DNA of 44,396 nucleotides. It comes from Clostridia bacterium (GTDB lineage: Bacteria; Bacillota; Clostridia; Oscillospirales; CAG-272). Location of the stretch: positions 1 to 44,396 of the forward strand of contig CAAFLY010000195.1 in the NCBI GenBank assembly GCA_900763885.1, given 5' to 3'. The notes under the pieces were generated by a model. It did no database searches. It had not been told where the DNA came from and saw nothing but the letters and a program-made list of their open reading frames with translations. A program made the position numbers and the translations under genes. Positions within the stretch are counted from its first letter, which is position 1, and every line of letters starts with the position of its first letter. This document shows positions 15,630-24,628 of this stretch, piece after piece.

Positions 15630-16853
15630 ATGAAATCAAAAATCCAACGCGCGCTCCTTCTTCTCTTATGCTGTGCCGCGCTTGCCGGATGTCAGAAAGA
15701 CGCGAATATACAAACCGACACGGAGAAATCGACGGCGGATACGGTTCTCGATACGGAGACAGAGACCGAATCGGAAACGGAAGCAGACACGGAAAATACG
15801 CCGGAATGGGCAAAGCCGGTTTCTCTTGGGAAGATCACGGATTCGGATCCCTATGCCAGTCTGCCGCAGGGCAGCAGTGTTTACTATATTCTCCCCGAAA
15901 CCTGCACGCCGGAGGAAGTCCCGCCGCTCCTTGGAACGATCACGTTTCCCTATGACAGCGATTTTCGTTGGCATTATTCGGATGCGGAGGAAAGACCATT
16001 CTGGAACGAACCGGTCAAGCAGGTGATCACGACTACAGAACCCGCCAATGCCGCCGATCCGGAATACGAGCGCGTGGTGATCTCCCGCACGCTGACGCCG
16101 CTTGCCGCTCTGCCGGAGGACGCGGATGTATACGGCGCCACACCGTCCGGTCACGCGTTCGCGTTCACCTGCACGCCCGGCGAGGAGCGCGACACCTATG
16201 AGGGAATTTTGCAGTTTGACAACGAGCACGGTATCCAGGTCACGTACTACAGCTACGATTTTGATGAGAATTTCGTGGAAACGGTGCTTTTACCAAAGAT
16301 GGAATCGTGCAGGATCTGGGTGAATGGTCTCGGCACGCAGCGGATGGATGTACGGTTCTACGCTGGCGTAGGCGCCGATTCCAAGGAAACGTCTTACGGC
16401 TATATTCTCCCGCTTCCCGCAGACTGGAGCTACAACGGCGTGAATATCGCCAGTGTATGGCAAAACGAGTACAGCGGTGTATACAGCACAAAACGTTTGG
16501 AGGTCATGGCTGCCATATTCGATACGCCCTGGATCGGCTATGTCGATATAGACGCGGATGAAGCGGCGATCGCGGAAGCCAAGCAAAACCGTCCACTGAC
16601 GGAGGGCGTGACAAAAGGCGGTCAGAAATACCTCTACTGTTTGGAAGAGATGGGAACTATGGATGGTTTCCATCTAAAATGGTACTACTTCTCCGTACAG
16701 ATCGCAGGCATGCCAGAGGGCAACTACGTCTACATCTCCGTGCTGACCTACAACACCGATCCCGCCGGCTATTTTGAGGATGTGATCCTGCCCGCCATCG
16801 AGGGGATCTCGTTCTACAACGTGGAGCTGGCAAGCGAGCAGGCGCAACCGTAA
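15630..16853 (+). CDS. Lipoprotein of unknown function with two similar halves
   Basis: A 407-residue predicted lipoprotein. The signal peptide ends in the lipobox LAGC (Cys near residue 20) and is followed by a Thr/Glu/Asp-rich linker of about 40 residues. The rest appears to be two related domains. The first ends YYSYDFDENFVETVLLPKME and the second ends with TYNTDPAGYFEDVILPAIEG, both in the pattern YxxDxxxxFxxxVLxPxxE. I do not recognise a characterised family. The start is set by AAAGGAGA 8 bases upstream. It stands alone between two terminators, so it is monocistronic. It is surface-exposed by inference and could be a stress or binding protein. Confidence 0.75.
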   Translation: MKSKIQRALLLLLCCAALAGCQKDANIQTDTEKSTADTVLDTETETESETEADTENTPEWAKPVSLGKITDSDPYASLPQGSSVYYILPETCTPEEVPPLLGTITFPYDSDFRWHYSDAEERPFWNEPVKQVITTTEPANAADPEYERVVISRTLTPLAALPEDADVYGATPSGHAFAFTCTPGEERDTYEGILQFDNEHGIQVTYYSYDFDENFVETVLLPKMESCRIWVNGLGTQRMDVRFYAGVGADSKETSYGYILPLPADWSYNGVNIASVWQNEYSGVYSTKRLEVMAAIFDTPWIGYVDIDADEAAIAEAKQNRPLTEGVTKGGQKYLYCLEEMGTMDGFHLKWYYFSVQIAGMPEGNYVYISVLTYNTDPAGYFEDVILPAIEGISFYNVELASEQAQP

Positions 16854-16874
16854 GATACGGAAAACACAGAAAAA

Positions 16875-16920
16875 ACCGGGGCATACCGGCGGAAAATTTC
16901 CGCTTATGCTCCGGTTTTTG
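16875..16920. terminator. Bidirectional terminator
   Basis: ACCGGGGCATA pairs with TATGCTCCGGT, and the inner GCGGAA pairs with TTCCGC. T runs flank it on both strands. It closes the lipoprotein gene on plus and the binding-protein gene on minus. Confidence 0.88.
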
Positions 16921-16934
16921 TCGTTCCGATTTTC

Positions 16935-18377
16935 CTACGGCAATGCCTGCACCTTTTCCATGAATTTGGCAATCTCCTTTTCAAAGCCCGGTGCGTTCTT
17001 CGCATAGTAGCTTGCGAAATCAAAGCTCTGCGCGTTGCATAGGTTCATGAGCAGGTAGACCATTTTGAAGCCGTAGTGCGTACCGAGACCGAAATAGTTC
17101 ATCCCGGCGTCGTATACAATATTGTCAAAGACGATCGACAGCATCTCCACGGAATCCACATCCCGTGCCAGCTTTTCACCGAACAGCACCGTATAATATG
17201 CCGGAACGGTCGTTTCCATACTGTAATACGACAGCATTTCCACCACCTGCCCCGCCATCTCGCGCTCCTTGACCATCATCGGCATACACATCAGACCACC
17301 GAGATCGTACTGCATGTACCGCTCCTGCGCCGCGTCGTACTTCGGATACGGCAGGATGCCGATCTCCACCTCGGAATCACGGTAATACAGCATATTATCG
17401 ATGTTGCCCGTATTGAAGAGGCAGCGGTCACTTGCGATATCCATATACACATTGCCGCGCATCGCAAACCCGAATGTGGACGGCGCGTGCAGAAAATCGT
17501 ATACCTTTTGGCAGTAATCGATGGTTTTTTCGTTGTTCAGAGCGATCACCAGATTGTCACCGTCGTGCGTGCAGACCGTCATACCGCCCGCGTAGAGATA
17601 GCCGGTGAGCTGCCAGTCCGTCATAGTCGCGTAGCCGTAGACGTCCTTTTCGTCCATCACACCGTCGCCGTTTATGTCCTGCATTACCGTTTCCGCCATG
17701 GAAACCATTGTATCGAGATCCCACCTGCCTTCGCGCACCAGCGTATATGGATTATCCAGCTGATTGTCCGCGATCATCCGGTTGTTGACAAAGACCACGA
17801 GCGGATTGGACAACATATAATCGGAGCGAACAATGTAGTTTTTGCCGTACAGCTCCAGTTCCTTCACAATGTTGTGGTTCCAGTATTCGCGTGACATATC
17901 CACAGACGCTATGGTGTTCCAGTCGAGAAGCAATCCCTCCGACACCGCGGCGTTTACGCTTTCCATCGCATGGAGCAAGGCAAACTGATACGCGTCGTCT
18001 CCGGCGGTCGCAGCAGCCTTGAGCTTCGAAGCCATATCCTGAACCGGTACGGAGTTGTCGTAGGTGATCTTGACGCCAAGATACTCCTCCGTCATGGCGG
18101 TGCGCTCGAATACCGCGTCGTTCATGGCGTCCCCCGTCAGTTCATCGACGAAATAGTCTTTTCCAAGGTGATTCATGGATAAGATGTGAAAGCTCGCGCC
18201 GCCGTAATCCGCTTTCTCAATGTACGGCTGCCGCTCCGGTTCGGTTTCGGCGACCGTTTCCGTGACCGGCGTGGTTTCGCCTGTTTCGACGTCCGTCTCC
18301 GCGTTATCGCTGCCGCATCCGGCTGTCGAGAGAAGCAGCAGTGCTGCGAGAAAAGCACATATGTAGTTTTTGTACAT
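16935..18377 (-). CDS. Extracellular solute-binding lipoprotein (family member 1)
   Basis: A 480-residue lipoprotein related to family 1 (carbohydrate-type) ABC binding proteins. The signal peptide ends LLSTAGCGS (lipobox, Cys near 21), with an acidic Thr/Glu linker after it. Around residue 234 is DINGDGVMDEKD, a perfect DxNxDGxxDxxD calcium loop as in dockerin/EF-hand repeats, followed by VYGYATM. The binding-protein pattern continues with NNEKTIDYCQKVYDFL and EVEIGILPYPKYDAAQERYMQ. Members typically deliver sugars to a MalFG-type permease; none is adjacent here. The start at 18377 follows AAGGAGATG. It is 152 bases beyond the GH20-like gene and separated from it by a hairpin, so it likely has its own promoter. 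Confidence 0.85.
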   Translation of the reverse strand: MYKNYICAFLAALLLLSTAGCGSDNAETDVETGETTPVTETVAETEPERQPYIEKADYGGASFHILSMNHLGKDYFVDELTGDAMNDAVFERTAMTEEYLGVKITYDNSVPVQDMASKLKAAATAGDDAYQFALLHAMESVNAAVSEGLLLDWNTIASVDMSREYWNHNIVKELELYGKNYIVRSDYMLSNPLVVFVNNRMIADNQLDNPYTLVREGRWDLDTMVSMAETVMQDINGDGVMDEKDVYGYATMTDWQLTGYLYAGGMTVCTHDGDNLVIALNNEKTIDYCQKVYDFLHAPSTFGFAMRGNVYMDIASDRCLFNTGNIDNMLYYRDSEVEIGILPYPKYDAAQERYMQYDLGGLMCMPMMVKEREMAGQVVEMLSYYSMETTVPAYYTVLFGEKLARDVDSVEMLSIVFDNIVYDAGMNYFGLGTHYGFKMVYLLMNLCNAQSFDFASYYAKNAPGFEKEIAKFMEKVQALP

Positions 18378-18408
18378 GATTTCATCTCCTTTCCCTGGGG
18401 TATACCAC

Positions 18409-18414
18409 AGTATA
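18409..18414 (-). promoter_or_regulatory. Extended -10 upstream of binding lipoprotein 1
   Basis: On the minus strand TGTTATACT forms a TGn-extended -10 with TATACT at 18414-18409. The -35 region is poor, so the call is tentative. Confidence 0.35.
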
Positions 18415-18475
18415 ACAGACAAGGCACCTCATTTTATTAACTTTGCATTTCGTTTCTGTATCTTTTTTGTAACAA

Positions 18476-18502
18476 TGAACCGGAACATCACTGCTCCGGT
18501 TC
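18476..18502 (-). terminator. Hairpin after the GH20-like gene
   Basis: GAACCGGA and TCCGGTTC flank a 10-base loop between the GH20-like stop and the next gene. The T run on the minus strand is poor, so termination may be partial. Confidence 0.4.
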
Positions 18503-18529
18503 TTTGTGTTTTCGGTTTTCCCGTGAGAA

Positions 18530-19489
18530 TCAATCTTCCCACATCGCACGTGTTTCCCCGACCGTTTCCGCGCTTTTTCGGAGCAGCTCCGTCCATTCCG
18601 GCGTCACCGCTTCCCATGTCGTCTGCAGAAAACCGAGAATTCGGTCTTGCGCCACCTCTTTTTTGCAATACGCCGCAAGCGAGCGGAAGTTGTCCTCCTC
18701 GTATTCGAGACTGCCGCCCGGGAAAAGGTCGAATCCGGCCTCGGACAATGCCTTGAGCGGACGGACACGGATCTCCTGTGCGTAGGACAACTCGCCATAG
18801 AATTTCGAGAAGTAATACCACACGCACTGGATCACGGATTTCGGGCAATTTTCGATGACCTCCTCCGTATGCTCTCTGGCGTAGTCCGACCACATCATCG
18901 CGCGCGCGCCGTTTTTCTCCACACAGTCCACGAGATACCGCAGATCGTGCCACCACTGCTCCCTCTGGCGGATCACAACATAGCGATAGTCCTGTTGAAT
19001 CTCATAATTCTCCTCATCCATACCGAGATGGAAATACCGCGGATGAAGGATGGCGCACACGTCGTTGATTAGATCGCGGCACACATCGTAATAGGACTGC
19101 GAAGAGACCATTTTCGCGTATTCGCCCAGCCATACATCGTGCGTCGTCGAAAAATTGAGCTTCGGGATCACCTCAATGCCCATGCCGCGCAAAAGCTCAC
19201 CCTCACGCGCCAGTCTTTCCGCTGTCCATGCGCCCTCCACGGCAAGCTCCGGATGGGACGGGTAGACGAGTCCGTCCGCGATGTCGAGCACGATCGCATT
19301 CACGCCATGCGCCGCGAGCTGTGCCCTGTACGTTTCCCACGTCGCCTCGTCAAAGCGCAGTACCGGGGACGCGGGTTGTTTCCAAACCTTGTGCGCCTCG
19401 TTCGGATACTTCTCAAAGCCGCTTGTATTGTCCTTCTCCAACCACAAATTCGTACCAAGGTGAACCAGTACGCTCCAGATTTTTTCCAT
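18530..19489 (-). CDS. GH20-like TIM-barrel glycoside hydrolase
   Basis: A 319-residue cytoplasmic protein without signal peptide. The key motif is YFHLGMDEENYE near residues 152-163. An Asp-Glu pair after HxG is the catalytic hallmark of GH20-type hexosaminidases, where Glu is the acid and Asp helps the substrate-assisted mechanism. Further barrel features are GVNAIVLDIADGLVYPSHPEL, IEVIPKLNFSTTHDVWLG and MMWSDYAREH. It is shorter than full GH20 enzymes, which carry an extra N-terminal domain, so it may be a distinct family with the same barrel. It starts 12 bases after the FAD oxidoreductase stop with GAGAGGAG upstream, inside the rhamnosidase operon. The substrate is not known. Confidence 0.65.
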   Translation of the reverse strand: MEKIWSVLVHLGTNLWLEKDNTSGFEKYPNEAHKVWKQPASPVLRFDEATWETYRAQLAAHGVNAIVLDIADGLVYPSHPELAVEGAWTAERLAREGELLRGMGIEVIPKLNFSTTHDVWLGEYAKMVSSQSYYDVCRDLINDVCAILHPRYFHLGMDEENYEIQQDYRYVVIRQREQWWHDLRYLVDCVEKNGARAMMWSDYAREHTEEVIENCPKSVIQCVWYYFSKFYGELSYAQEIRVRPLKALSEAGFDLFPGGSLEYEEDNFRSLAAYCKKEVAQDRILGFLQTTWEAVTPEWTELLRKSAETVGETRAMWED

Positions 19490-19501
19490 ATCCGTCTCCT
19501 C

Positions 19502-20782
19502 TCAGTTGTGTCCGTCGATGTGCCCATCCGTGGAGCCGCGTACCGATACCGTGCGATCCTCCGGGATGTATTCGTCCGGGAAGTGGATCATCACGTTCTC
19601 GTCTGCCAGCCGCTTCTGGAGCACGGCAATATCCACGTCCGCGACGGCACAATCCGTCTCGAGTGCCAGCGCCGCCGCTTCTCCCGCCGCCTGTCCGGTC
19701 AGAATCGCCGGTGGGATCACACGGAGAATGTCCCACGCGTATCCCTCGCCTGCCGCGCTTCTGCCCGCTGTGATCATATTGTCAAAGCCGCGCCGGGTCA
19801 TGGTGCGCAACGGTACCTCAAAGAGATAATCCCGGTGGTCAAAATCGTTGATCGCGCAGACGGAATCGTCAAAATGGCGGTAGCAGTCGGTCAGCTTCAG
19901 CGTATAGTCTCCGTCGATCCGACAGGTGGTGCGGAAATTCGGCATCAGCGGCATCATGGCGACGTCTCTCTCAAACCGCGGCTGTCCTTTCAAATGCGCA
20001 AGCATCAGCTTCTGGTTGCGGATGAGGTATTCCGACACGTTGTCCACCGTCAGTCCCGACCAGAGCGGGAGATCGGCAGGGTGATTGTCCCCGTAGAGGC
20101 TGGCTCCCCCGCCGGACACACCGCCATAGACCAATCGTATGTCTCCCTTCTCTACCGCGCGCCTGCAGTTTTCCAGCGTAACGGTCTTTGCGAAATAGGA
20201 GTCGAAATTGCCGCCGGGTACCGTGGGGATCCCGGAACGGCGCAAGAGGTCCGCGTCACCGGTCGTATCGACGAGCATCCCGCACGCAGTGTATTCCAGT
20301 CCCGATTTGGAATCGGTCACCACACCCCGGCAGACACCGCCCTCCATCTGCGGATATACGGCGGTGCAGTCGAAGAGCAGCTCGACGCCGGCGCCCGTGA
20401 CCTCCTCCATGAGCTGCATCGCGAAAATGTAGGGGGAAAACCAGTCGCAGTAGCGCACCGACGTTTCCGTTTGCGGCTCGCCGTCCTTCCATTCCGCGGG
20501 GATCGTGTCGTAGCCGTACAGAGCGGACATCCGCAGCCATTTTTCACACAGACCAAAGATGATCTGCTTGCCGCGGCCGTTGCACATCGGAACGTAGAGA
20601 TTCACCAGTCCCAGCGTAGCCAGTCCACCGAGAATGTTCGATTTTTCAAGAAGCAGCACCCGGGAGCCTCGTTTTGCCGCAGAATACGCCGCCGCACAGC
20701 CCGCGACACCGCCGCCCGCCACGATCACATCATATTCGCCGCGCACCGGAATCTCTTTCTGGAAGTGTATCGTATCTTTCAT
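19502..20782 (-). CDS. FAD-dependent oxidoreductase (FAD_oxidored, PF12831-like)
   Basis: A 426-residue flavoprotein. The N-terminal dinucleotide fold is clear: YDVIVAGGGVAGCAAAYSAAKRG (GxGxxG type, here split to show VAGGGVAGCAAA), then LLLEKSNILGGLATLG, the GG doublet that contacts FAD. A second FAD contact is GMLVDTTGDADLLRRSG, and the C-terminal NMITAGRSAAGEGYAWDILRV with the VIPPAILTGQAAGEAAALAL helix closes the site. Proteins of this family are frequent in polysaccharide-use loci, but their substrates are mostly unknown; oxidation of a sugar or uronate is possible. It lies between the GH78 and GH20-like genes and is co-transcribed with them. The start at 20782 fits the family; a longer frame overlaps the rhamnosidase end. 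Confidence 0.85.
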   Translation of the reverse strand: MKDTIHFQKEIPVRGEYDVIVAGGGVAGCAAAYSAAKRGSRVLLLEKSNILGGLATLGLVNLYVPMCNGRGKQIIFGLCEKWLRMSALYGYDTIPAEWKDGEPQTETSVRYCDWFSPYIFAMQLMEEVTGAGVELLFDCTAVYPQMEGGVCRGVVTDSKSGLEYTACGMLVDTTGDADLLRRSGIPTVPGGNFDSYFAKTVTLENCRRAVEKGDIRLVYGGVSGGGASLYGDNHPADLPLWSGLTVDNVSEYLIRNQKLMLAHLKGQPRFERDVAMMPLMPNFRTTCRIDGDYTLKLTDCYRHFDDSVCAINDFDHRDYLFEVPLRTMTRRGFDNMITAGRSAAGEGYAWDILRVIPPAILTGQAAGEAAALALETDCAVADVDIAVLQKRLADENVMIHFPDEYIPEDRTVSVRGSTDGHIDGHN

Positions 20783-20801
20783 AATCTTTTCCTTATATCC
20801 T

Positions 20802-22949
20802 TTAGTCGCTTGATAGCAAAAACGTATGTACGCCGGCAGACAGCGGACCATCCCCCGCCCGGTACGCGCGCACCCCCTCCGGAATCCGCACCGTCGCGTG
20901 AACGCCGTCCGTCATTCGATCGAGCGTCACGGCGATCTCGCCCTGCGGTGTGTGGATTCTTCCGGCGGCATGGCGCATTTCTGTCGGCAGCTGCGGCGCG
21001 ATGATGATCTCACGCCAGCCTGCACCCCCTTGAGTCTGCCGGATCCCGCACAGTCCGGTCAGCACAGTGCGCACACCGGCGCCGAACATGGGATGGCAGT
21101 GGGATCCACCCGTCCAGCTCTCCCAGATCGTGGTCGCGCCGTGGTCGCGCATATAGAGAAAGGAACCAACATCCGTGGCGGACAGGAGCCGATATGCCGT
21201 ATCTGCACAGCCGTGCGTCCAGAGCAGCTCAAGAAGCAGATCGGTCGTCAAAAATCCGGTGTCAAAACGGCCTAGCGCACTGTAATACTCGTTCATCCGA
21301 GCCGGATCCTCCAAACCGAGAGCTACGGCGTACACCATCGCGGCGCCAATGTCCGACAGCCCCGCGTAATCCGCGCGTACCGCCGCCATGGATCGCCCGA
21401 TTGCTGCCTGATATGCCGCATCCGCGCAAGAATCCCCAACGATCCGCGCGATTTCGGCAAGCATATGGAGCGCGCGCACATACAGAGCGGTATTGACATA
21501 GGATTCCGGCAGTTCTCCGGTCGCGAGGCAGCACCAGTCGCCAAGACACCAGCCACCCTCCTCTTCCCGCACAATCCGACCGTTCTCCACGCGCGATTCC
21601 ATATAGGAAAACCACTTTTGCATCGCCGGATAGGCTTCGCGCAGCATTTTGACCTCACCGTACTGTCGGTAATATGCCCAGGGAACCGTGACGATCGCAA
21701 CGCCCCATCCGCCCGGACCGCCTCCTCCGCCCTGAAACGGCGCGGTATGCTGCACGTGTCCGGTATCGGGATCCTGACAGTCGAGAATGTCCCGGATCCA
21801 CTTGCGGTAAAACGGCTGCGCGTCCAGGATCAGCATCGCGGTCTCCGCCGTGACCTGTCCGTCCCCGGTATAGCCAAGCCGTTCCCGGTGCGGACAATCC
21901 ATCGGCACGCTGCCATGGACCGCGGAGGTCTGTGTACGCAGATACGCGTCGAAATAAAAATTCATCCCTTCGCAGTCGCTGTCAAACGCGGCAGTCACCG
22001 GAAGATCGGCGTGGATCACACAGACCTCCGCGTCCTCGATTTCCCCACACACATCAAAATACCGGAACGCGTGCCACACGAACGAGGGCAGAAAGGTGTC
22101 GCCGCTGCCGGAGGAGACAAACGTATCCGCCATGAACTGCGGCACACCGGATTTGCAGATATAGCCGGATCCGGTGCTTGTAAAATCGAGCTCCCCCGAC
22201 GCGGACAGCTCCTCGGCAAACCGAACATGGATCGTGCTGCCGGACGGTGCGTTTGTGCGGATCCGCACCAGACCGCTGATGTTCTCACCGGCGTCGTAGA
22301 TCGTTCTGCCGCACGCGGCGCCGATTTTTTCGGGGGTAATCGTGCGGATGATCCGGTCGGGCACACCATCCTCCGGGGTGAGAAGGGTATCGGTCAGCGC
22401 AGCCGGGATCACGGGATATTCCGTATCGTCCGCAAAACGCGCGTCTATGGTTTCGCCGAGGAACAGCTGTGACGCGCGGATATTCGATTCCCGCCACGTT
22501 TCGCTGCCGTCGGAGAGGATATGCGCGCCGTCCACGGCAAGGTCATAGATGCACTGCGTCCGGTCGGAATACGTCATATCGCCCTCGGCGGTCCGTTCGG
22601 TCTGTACGAAAAATCCGCCGCCACACTGGATCTCCAGCACGTTTTCGCCTGGTTTGAGCAGCTCCGTGACAGGATATGTGCGATAATATACGCGATGGGT
22701 AAAATGGTCATGGCAGGTATAGGTCGCGCGCGTCAGATCCCGCCGGAAATAGTCACTCTGCGGGGGCTGGAACCAGTCGTCCGCGCCAAGCCCGGTCCCG
22801 TTGAGCCACACGCGGTAATAGCCGAGTCCCGTGACGGACAAGGAGCCGGCGCGAATATTCCCAAGCGTGAAGCGTCGGATGGTGATCGGCGCGGCACACG
22901 GACGGTTCGGCGCGATCCAGATGGCGGAATGAAAAGGGGTATGCTCCAT
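20802..22949 (-). CDS. Alpha-L-rhamnosidase, GH78
   Basis: A 715-residue GH78-type enzyme that removes terminal alpha-L-rhamnose from glycosides or pectic oligosaccharides. The N-terminal jelly-roll domains show GYYRVWLNGTGLG and DWFQPPQSDY. The (alpha/alpha)6 barrel begins near residue 330 and holds MDCPHRERLGYTGDGQVTAE, the family's acidic active-site stretch, plus ATTIWESWTGGSHCHPMFG, the second catalytic region with Glu. The C-terminal beta domain ends with VTLDRMTDGVHATVRIPEGV. No signal peptide is present, so it acts in the cytoplasm on imported sugars. The start is 6 bases after the stop of the binding lipoprotein, with GGAG inside that gene's end, so translation is coupled. Confidence 0.92.
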   Translation of the reverse strand: MEHTPFHSAIWIAPNRPCAAPITIRRFTLGNIRAGSLSVTGLGYYRVWLNGTGLGADDWFQPPQSDYFRRDLTRATYTCHDHFTHRVYYRTYPVTELLKPGENVLEIQCGGGFFVQTERTAEGDMTYSDRTQCIYDLAVDGAHILSDGSETWRESNIRASQLFLGETIDARFADDTEYPVIPAALTDTLLTPEDGVPDRIIRTITPEKIGAACGRTIYDAGENISGLVRIRTNAPSGSTIHVRFAEELSASGELDFTSTGSGYICKSGVPQFMADTFVSSGSGDTFLPSFVWHAFRYFDVCGEIEDAEVCVIHADLPVTAAFDSDCEGMNFYFDAYLRTQTSAVHGSVPMDCPHRERLGYTGDGQVTAETAMLILDAQPFYRKWIRDILDCQDPDTGHVQHTAPFQGGGGGPGGWGVAIVTVPWAYYRQYGEVKMLREAYPAMQKWFSYMESRVENGRIVREEEGGWCLGDWCCLATGELPESYVNTALYVRALHMLAEIARIVGDSCADAAYQAAIGRSMAAVRADYAGLSDIGAAMVYAVALGLEDPARMNEYYSALGRFDTGFLTTDLLLELLWTHGCADTAYRLLSATDVGSFLYMRDHGATTIWESWTGGSHCHPMFGAGVRTVLTGLCGIRQTQGGAGWREIIIAPQLPTEMRHAAGRIHTPQGEIAVTLDRMTDGVHATVRIPEGVRAYRAGDGPLSAGVHTFLLSSD

Positions 22950-22955
22950 TGTAGT

Positions 22956-24380
22956 TTACTCCAGATGCGAAATCAAGGTATCGAGTGCTGCCTGATAGGT
23001 CTGTTCCTTTTCGGCATACGCGGACGCAACGCCCTGTGTGTCGGAATCGAGCACATCGAGGAAAGCACCGAGATAGTTCAGCGACGCAGAATACACGAAG
23101 CCGCAGTCAAACCAGATGCTGTCGCGCACGATGTCGAGCATACCGGCGGTTTCGGTGTCGCGGGAATATTTGTCCTTCAGCGTCTGTTCATAATAACGCG
23201 GGATCACGGTATCTGTCGATTCGCGGCACAACTCGTCAAGAACGGCGGCACAGAACGCGGGATCCTTTGCAGACGCGGGGATAGAGAACACGGAGGTTTT
23301 GTCAAGAACGGTGGTGTAGTAGCGATTCTGCCCCGGATTGCACTTCGGGAACGGAACAATACCGAAATCGCTTTCGTTGTCACGGAACAGGGAGGCATAC
23401 CGCAGCGGTGCCTGATAGAACAGCGCACGGTCCTCAGAGAAGATCTGCTGGTTCACGTCCGGCTTGAACTGATGCGCGCCATGCTCCACCTGATAGAACT
23501 GGTATACCTTTGTGTACATATCCGTCAGCTTCTCCGAGAACAGAGAGATATATGGCTTGCCGTTTTCGTCCTTCTGACAGAACGGATTTTCAAAATATAC
23601 CGGGAAATCGCGCTTATTGTACATCAGCATGCCCCATGTGTCCGTCTCGTCCCACACGGAGTCGTTGTTCACATCGGCGGAAACCGCGGTGCAGTAGGTG
23701 CGCAGCGTGTCAAAATCCCATGTATCGCCGTCCACGAGCGTATACGGAGAGGTCAGACTGTAGTTTTCCATGAGGTTTTTGTTGAAAAACAGCACCTCAC
23801 AATTCTCCCACATGGTCAAAGACGCGTCTCCCAGGCTGAAATAAAGCTTGCCGAAGAGCGATACGTTGTCGTTGTAGCCGCTGTACCACCACGGTTTTGT
23901 GAAATCGATGGCTGTGTCGTAAAGATTGTAAAGACAATCCTGCGTCACGAGCGTGGTGATGTACGCGTTGTAGCCCGCAATGATCTGGTAGGTGTCGTCC
24001 CCAGCCAGCACGGACGAGGTGATCGTGCTCATAAAGGCATCCTTGTCCGCCCATGTGCCGGGAATGTCCACCGGGTTCAGCTTTACATTGCAGTTCTGCT
24101 CCACGGCGTGATTTCGACGGGTCACCGCATCGCTCACAATGTCCGCCGCGCCGTCGTCGGAGACAAATTCGTACGCACAATCCGTTCGACACAGGATCGT
24201 GCAGTCTCTGCCGCCGAAATCATACGCGGGAACGTCCGCCTCTGTTTCCTTTTCCGTGGCTGCTGTGGCTTCGCTGTCGTTCGGATCCTGCTCTCCCACG
24301 CCCTCCGGCGTATCGGTCTTTGCACACGCAGACAAAAGCATTGCCGCAAGCAGCAGAATGATTGCGCTTTTCTTCATCAT
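22956..24380 (-). CDS. Extracellular solute-binding lipoprotein (family member 2), first gene of the rhamnosidase operon
   Basis: A 474-residue lipoprotein with signal peptide and lipobox LLSACAK (Cys near 19), an acidic linker, then a binding-protein fold. Family landmarks shared with its three paralogues here are DFTKPWWYSGYND, a DVNNDSVWDETD calcium-type loop (Gly to Ser at position 6) followed by TWGMLM, SDFGIVPFPKCNPGQNRYYT, and a late DKYSRDTETAGMLDIVRDS. It would capture the oligosaccharide degraded by the downstream rhamnosidase, FAD enzyme and GH20-like enzyme. No permease genes are linked. An AGGAGG site 8 bases before the first of two ATG codons fixes the start. It is divergent from the AraC regulator at 24629. 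Confidence 0.88.
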   Translation of the reverse strand: MMKKSAIILLLAAMLLSACAKTDTPEGVGEQDPNDSEATAATEKETEADVPAYDFGGRDCTILCRTDCAYEFVSDDGAADIVSDAVTRRNHAVEQNCNVKLNPVDIPGTWADKDAFMSTITSSVLAGDDTYQIIAGYNAYITTLVTQDCLYNLYDTAIDFTKPWWYSGYNDNVSLFGKLYFSLGDASLTMWENCEVLFFNKNLMENYSLTSPYTLVDGDTWDFDTLRTYCTAVSADVNNDSVWDETDTWGMLMYNKRDFPVYFENPFCQKDENGKPYISLFSEKLTDMYTKVYQFYQVEHGAHQFKPDVNQQIFSEDRALFYQAPLRYASLFRDNESDFGIVPFPKCNPGQNRYYTTVLDKTSVFSIPASAKDPAFCAAVLDELCRESTDTVIPRYYEQTLKDKYSRDTETAGMLDIVRDSIWFDCGFVYSASLNYLGAFLDVLDSDTQGVASAYAEKEQTYQAALDTLISHLE

Positions 24381-24548
24381 AATACGATCCTCCTAAATAG
24401 ATTTGTACTACGTCTCATCCGGACGCGTTTTTGGAAAGACCTGTGCGAAATGCGATACCATTCCCGATGGGGATAGCGATTTATTCGTCACCTCACCCAA
24501 GGAAGGCGCGCTATTCTCTCACAATCTTTCTTTTTTACACTACCATTA

Positions 24549-24577
24549 TAGACAACCAAAAAGAAATATGCTATACT
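24549..24577 (+). promoter_or_regulatory. Promoter of the second AraC-type regulator
   Basis: TAGACA (24549-24554), 17-base spacer, TATACT (24572-24577). Start expected near 24584, inside the repeat at 24580-24613. Confidence 0.65.
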
Positions 24578-24579
24578 AT

Positions 24580-24613
24580 ATCTATCATGTAATGATACAA
24601 ATCTATCATAGAT
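24580..24613. promoter_or_regulatory. 21-bp-phased direct repeats at the AraC transcription start
   Basis: ATCTATCAT occurs at 24580-24588 and at 24601-24609, exactly 21 bases apart. Each copy is also part of a palindrome: TATCAT-GTA-ATGATA (24583-24597) and ATCTAT-C-ATAGAT (24601-24613). The position over and after the start site fits autorepression by the AraC-type protein encoded next. Confidence 0.5.
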
Positions 24614-24628
24614 CCCAGGAGGTGCGCC

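Noticed and set aside
19139..21004. 621-codon plus-strand open frame opposite the GH20-like and FAD genes
   Set aside because: Spans two real genes on the other strand and has the Arg-rich composition of a GC-driven shadow.
22521..24476. 651-codon plus-strand open frame opposite the rhamnosidase start and binding lipoprotein 2
   Set aside because: Antisense shadow crossing a gene boundary; no recognisable domain.
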